Assembly (NCBI RefSeq): GCF_030866745.1
Contig: NZ_CP133016.1
Location: forward strand, 2,094,001-2,158,000
DNA: 64,000 nucleotides
Reading direction: 5' to 3'
DNA from: Sphingomonas flavescens
GTDB lineage: Bacteria > Pseudomonadota > Alphaproteobacteria > Sphingomonadales > Sphingomonadaceae
Part shown: positions 60,823 to 64,000 of the stretch, piece after piece
Position numbering within the stretch: the first letter of the stretch is position 1
Layout of the letters: every line of letters starts with the position of its first letter
Position numbers and translations under genes: made by a program
The notes under the pieces: model-generated
What the model was told of the DNA's origin: nothing
What the model saw: only the letters and a program-made list of their open reading frames with translations
The model's database searches: none

Positions 60823-62949
60823 TCAGCCGGCGGCGCGGGCCGCGAGCGCCGCGAGCAGTAGGAGCGCGACGATGTTGGTGATCTTGATCATCGGGTTCAC
60901 GGCCGGGCCAGCGGTATCCTTGTAGGGATCGCCGACGGTGTCGCCCGTCACAGCGGCCTTGTGGGCTTCGGAGCCCTTGCCGCCGTAATTGCCGTCTTCG
61001 ATATACTTCTTCGCGTTGTCCCAAGCGCCGCCGCCGCTCGTCATCGAGATGGCGACGAACAGGCCGGAGACGATGACACCGAGGAGCAATGCGCCGACCG
61101 CCGCGAGGCCATTCTCCTTGCCGGCCACCGCGCCGATGGCGAAGTAGACGACGATGGGCGCCAGCACCGGCAGCAGGGACGGCAGGATCATCTCTCGGAT
61201 CGCCGCCTTGGTGACGAGGTCGACGGTACGCGCATAGTTGGGACGCGAGGTGCCATCCATGATGCCCGGGTTGTCGCGGAACTGGCCGCGGACTTCCTCG
61301 ACCACCGCACCGCCGGCACGGCCGACGGCGGTCATGCCCATCGCGCCGAACAGGTACGGGAGCAGCGCGCCTAGCAGCAGGCCTACGATGACGTACGGGT
61401 TCGACAGGCTGAACAACGTGTCGAGGTTGGTCGTCACGCCGATGTCGCCGCCGAACTCCTTGAGGTCGGCGGTGTAGGCGCCGAACAGCACCAGCGCGGC
61501 AAGGCCGGCCGAACCGATGGCATAACCCTTGGTGACGGCCTTGGTCGTATTGCCGACCGCGTCGAGGGCGTCCGTCTTGTGCCGGACTTCTTCTTCCAGA
61601 CCCGACATTTCGGCGATGCCGCCGGCATTGTCGGTGACCGGGCCGTAGGCGTCGAGCGCAACGACCATGCCGGCCAGCGCGAGCATCGCCGAAGCCGCAA
61701 ATGCGACGCCGAGGAAGCCTGCGAGCTGATAGCTGGAAACCAGACCCGCGATGATGACGAGTGTCGGCAGGGCGGTCGATTCCAGGCTGATCGCCAAACC
61801 CTGGATGATGTTGGTGCCGTGACCTGTCTGGCTGGAGCGCGCGATCGACTGCACCGGGCGGTAGTTGGTGCCGGTGTAATATTCGGTGATCCACACGATC
61901 AGCGCGGTGACGGCAAGGCCAATGAAGCTCGCCCAGACGAGGTTCATTGCGGCGAAGCTGGTGCCCGACGTCGTGGAGATCGTTTGGTTGAGATCACCAC
62001 CGAGCGCATACCAGAAAGCAGCGCCGATCGCCGGCACGGCGAGCAACGTCGCGGTCCAGAAGCCCTTGTAAAGGGCGCCCATGATCGACCCCTTGCGGCC
62101 AAGCTTCACGGCGTAGGTGCCGATGATCGAGGTGATGATGCAGACGCCGCCGATCAGCAGCGGCAGGCTCATCAACGGGAGCAGCAACGGCGAAGCGCCG
62201 AGCGCCAGCGCGACCGACACCATGGTAATGCCGACCGTGACGACATAGGTCTCGAAGAGATCGGCCGCCATGCCGGCGCAGTCGCCGACGTTGTCGCCGA
62301 CGTTGTCGGCGATCACGGCCGGGTTGCGTGGATCGTCTTCCGGAATGCCGGCCTCGACCTTGCCGACGAGGTCGGCGCCGACGTCAGCGGCCTTGGTGAA
62401 GATGCCGCCGCCCAGACGCGCGAAGATCGAAACGAGCGAAGCGCCGAGCGCGAGAGCGGTCAGCGCGGTGACGACCGGACGGTCGTTCGGCGCGTAGCCG
62501 CCGGGGCCGATCAGGTACCAGAACAGGCCCGCGATCGCGAGCAGCGCGAGGCCGGCGACCAGCATGCCGGTAATGGCACCGGCGCGGAACGCCGTGGTCA
62601 GGCCGCTCTGCAGGCTTTGCCGAGCAGCTTCCGCGGTGCGGACGTTGGCACGGACCGAAATGTTCATGCCGATGAAGCCCGTCGCCCCCGACAGGACCGC
62701 ACCGATCACGAACGCGGCGGCACTAAGGCCGCCGAGAAAGAAGAAGATGACGACGGCAACGACGACGCCGACGATGGCGATGGTCGTGTACTGGCGGCGG
62801 AGGTAGGCGGCAGCGCCTTCCTGGATCGCGGCCGAGACTTCGATCATCCGCTGGTTGCCGGCCGACATGCCGAGCACCTGGCGGCTGGTGACGATGCCGT
62901 AGAGCACGGCAATCAGCCCACAGACTAGGGCGATGGTGATCAGGTTCAT
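60823..62949 (-). CDS. hppA: K+-independent H+-translocating pyrophosphatase
   Basis: 708 residues from ATG 62949; a start at 63054 would add a non-membrane leader. About 16 helices. The pyrophosphate site motifs are [44 protein letters not shown] and [19 protein letters not shown]. In the discriminating motif [10 protein letters not shown] a lysine replaces the alanine of K+-dependent enzymes, so it is predicted K+-independent. It pumps protons outward using pyrophosphate. A terminator follows. Confidence 0.96.
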   Translation of the reverse strand: MNLITIALVCGLIAVLYGIVTSRQVLGMSAGNQRMIEVSAAIQEGAAAYLRRQYTTIAIVGVVVAVVIFFFLGGLSAAAFVIGAVLSGATGFIGMNISVRANVRTAEAARQSLQSGLTTAFRAGAITGMLVAGLALLAIAGLFWYLIGPGGYAPNDRPVVTALTALALGASLVSIFARLGGGIFTKAADVGADLVGKVEAGIPEDDPRNPAVIADNVGDNVGDCAGMAADLFETYVVTVGITMVSVALALGASPLLLPLMSLPLLIGGVCIITSIIGTYAVKLGRKGSIMGALYKGFWTATLLAVPAIGAAFWYALGGDLNQTISTTSGTSFAAMNLVWASFIGLAVTALIVWITEYYTGTNYRPVQSIARSSQTGHGTNIIQGLAISLESTALPTLVIIAGLVSSYQLAGFLGVAFAASAMLALAGMVVALDAYGPVTDNAGGIAEMSGLEEEVRHKTDALDAVGNTTKAVTKGYAIGSAGLAALVLFGAYTADLKEFGGDIGVTTNLDTLFSLSNPYVIVGLLLGALLPYLFGAMGMTAVGRAGGAVVEEVRGQFRDNPGIMDGTSRPNYARTVDLVTKAAIREMILPSLLPVLAPIVVYFAIGAVAGKENGLAAVGALLLGVIVSGLFVAISMTSGGGAWDNAKKYIEDGNYGGKGSEAHKAAVTGDTVGDPYKDTAGPAVNPMIKITNIVALLLLAALAARAAG

Positions 62950-63073
62950 GAGTTGTAATGTCCCCGTTTTGTGGCGACATCCCACGCGGCCCGAAGACCG
63001 GCGGCCGCCGCCGAAAAGCGGGGAAGGTGTAAGAAACGTTTTCGCGGCTGGCAACCGCGCCGCTGAGAGCCGC

Positions 63074-63178
63074 TTAGTGGAGGATGAGCGCGACCAGCAT
63101 GCCGGACGCGACGCCGCTAAGGCCGATCAGCCATTGGCGGAGCGGGAAGCCCGCGATTGTCTGTGCCCTGGTGCTCAA
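63074..63178 (-). CDS. Possible 34-residue single-pass membrane peptide
   Basis: An open frame from TTG 63178 overlaps the last 62 bases of thiL in a different frame. The product has one strongly hydrophobic helix ([19 protein letters not shown]) after a short basic segment with two arginines, ending TAA. It lies between thiL and hppA on the same strand. Initiation would be by TTG and no strong ribosome site is visible. Real translation is uncertain; it may be a chance frame. Confidence 0.3.
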   Translation of the reverse strand: MSTRAQTIAGFPLRQWLIGLSGVASGMLVALILH

Positions 63179-64000
63179 AACCCAGCCTTTCCGGCAGTTC
63201 GACAGGCTCGCCGGCGTAGGTGAGGGAAAGGGATGCCTTGCCTGCAACCAGCGAGCCGATGCGTTCGATTCTGGTCCGGTTTGGTAAAGGAAGGGTTACC
63301 GGGTCCACGGTGGCGGGAAGGGCTGCGAGGAGCGCGTAATCGTCTCCGCCAGTTGCCGCGAAGAGCCGGGATCTCAGGTCATGGCCACGCTCGGCGACGA
63401 ACGCGCTTGAGAGCGGGAGACGGTCCAAGTCGATGGCGAGTTGACAACTGCTAGCCTCTGCCATCCGCTGCGCATCGATCAATAAACCATCGGACACGTC
63501 CATCATCGCACTGGCGAGCGGAGCGAGCGCGCGACCCGCCTCGAGTTGCGGGATTGGGCGGCGGAAGATGTCGACCAAGGGGCCGTCGGCGTTGCGATCG
63601 GCCTGCAGCAATTCCAGGCCGACTGCAGCATCGCCGACCGTGCCGACTAGCCACAGCGCATGGCCGGGCTGGCCACCCGACCGCTGCGGCACACGCTCGC
63701 CGGCGCGGCCGAAGACGGTCAGGCCCAGCACCCGGGGGGCACCTAGCGGCAACGCGATCGTATCACCCCCGAGCAGCGGAAGCCCGTAGCTTTCGCAGGC
63801 CGCCTCAATGCCGCCGAGCAAGGCCTGCTCCCATTCGCCGCTTCCGCTGATCGTCAGCGATAGGAGGGCGCCGGCCGGCGTAGCGCCTTTGCCGGCGAGG
63901 TCGGACAAGTTTACCGCGACCAGTTTCCAGCCGACGCTGGCGGGCGGATCGTGCGGAAGAAAATGCACGCCCTCGGCAATGCTGTCGTGGGTGATCACCA
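63117..64000 (-). CDS. thiL: Thiamine-monophosphate kinase, partial (N-terminus beyond right edge)
   Basis: About 294 residues are visible and the frame is open to the edge. [11 protein letters not shown] and [19 protein letters not shown] are the metal/ATP segments; [24 protein letters not shown] and [12 protein letters not shown] continue the PurM-like fold of ThiL. It phosphorylates thiamine monophosphate to the active pyrophosphate. Roughly the first 30 residues (the GDDAAV-type segment) are missing at the window edge. Confidence 0.94.
   Translation of the reverse strand, partial: VITHDSIAEGVHFLPHDPPASVGWKLVAVNLSDLAGKGATPAGALLSLTISGSGEWEQALLGGIEAACESYGLPLLGGDTIALPLGAPRVLGLTVFGRAGERVPQRSGGQPGHALWLVGTVGDAAVGLELLQADRNADGPLVDIFRRPIPQLEAGRALAPLASAMMDVSDGLLIDAQRMAEASSCQLAIDLDRLPLSSAFVAERGHDLRSRLFAATGGDDYALLAALPATVDPVTLPLPNRTRIERIGSLVAGKASLSLTYAGEPVELPERLGFEHQGTDNRGLPAPPMADRP

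Noticed and set aside
61579-62928. A 449-codon plus-strand frame opposite hppA
   Set aside because: Composition is Arg/Asp/Gln-rich shadow sequence; hppA on the minus strand is unambiguous.

Overview
The window is GC-rich and almost fully coding. It most resembles a sphingomonad (Alphaproteobacteria, order Sphingomonadales). The pointers are TonB-dependent receptors placed next to flavin-dependent tryptophan-halogenase-like genes and sugar MFS carriers, a complete Entner-Doudoroff operon (zwf-edd-glk-eda), the infA-maf-RNase E/G-yacG block, a CarD/CdnL regulator, DUF1489, and a K+-independent proton pyrophosphatase. This placement is inferred from gene content; no 16S gene is present.

Layout. 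1-10.9 kb is housekeeping: a truncated M19 dipeptidase, pdeM, rpoZ, a cardiolipin-synthase-like PLD enzyme beside a phospholipid N-methyltransferase-like gene, an MFS pump, a CDC48-type double AAA ATPase, an SDR translationally coupled to a cyclophilin, mgtE and DUF1489. 10.9-14.1 kb holds a CADD-type diiron protein that keeps the residues of the self-sacrificing p-aminobenzoate synthase, then three tandem head-GIN (DUF2807) beta-repeat proteins. 14.2-26.5 kb is a beta-glucan locus: halogenase-like enzyme 1, a TonB receptor, a DUF6445 putative oxygenase, a GH43-like protein, a GH144 (beta-1,2-glucanase family) enzyme, a LacI regulator and a GH3 beta-glucosidase. A perfect LacI-type palindrome lies before both the receptor and the regulator/GH3 divergon.

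26.5-46.2 kb is an alpha-glucan locus: three overlapping MFS carriers, a divergent hexose MFS carrier, a second LacI regulator, a second TonB receptor with a proline-rich tail, then a tight gene string of halogenase-like 2, GH13 alpha-amylase, GH13 alpha-glucosidase, GH31 alpha-glucosidase, halogenase-like 3 and an esterase. 46.2-51.1 kb is eda-glk-edd-zwf, which takes the released glucose to pyruvate and glyceraldehyde-3-phosphate. The window thus carries a route from outer-membrane glucan uptake through periplasmic hydrolysis and inner-membrane sugar import to Entner-Doudoroff catabolism.

51.2-64 kb is core again: carD, dinB, sucC, a SnoaL-like gene, etfBA, a D-threonine-aldolase-like gene abutting tRNA-Phe(GAA), yacG, RNase E/G, maf, infA, a quinone oxidoreductase, hppA, a possible 34-residue membrane peptide and truncated thiL. 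No mobile elements, CRISPR arrays or rRNA genes were found, and no gene-free stretch exceeds 300 bases.
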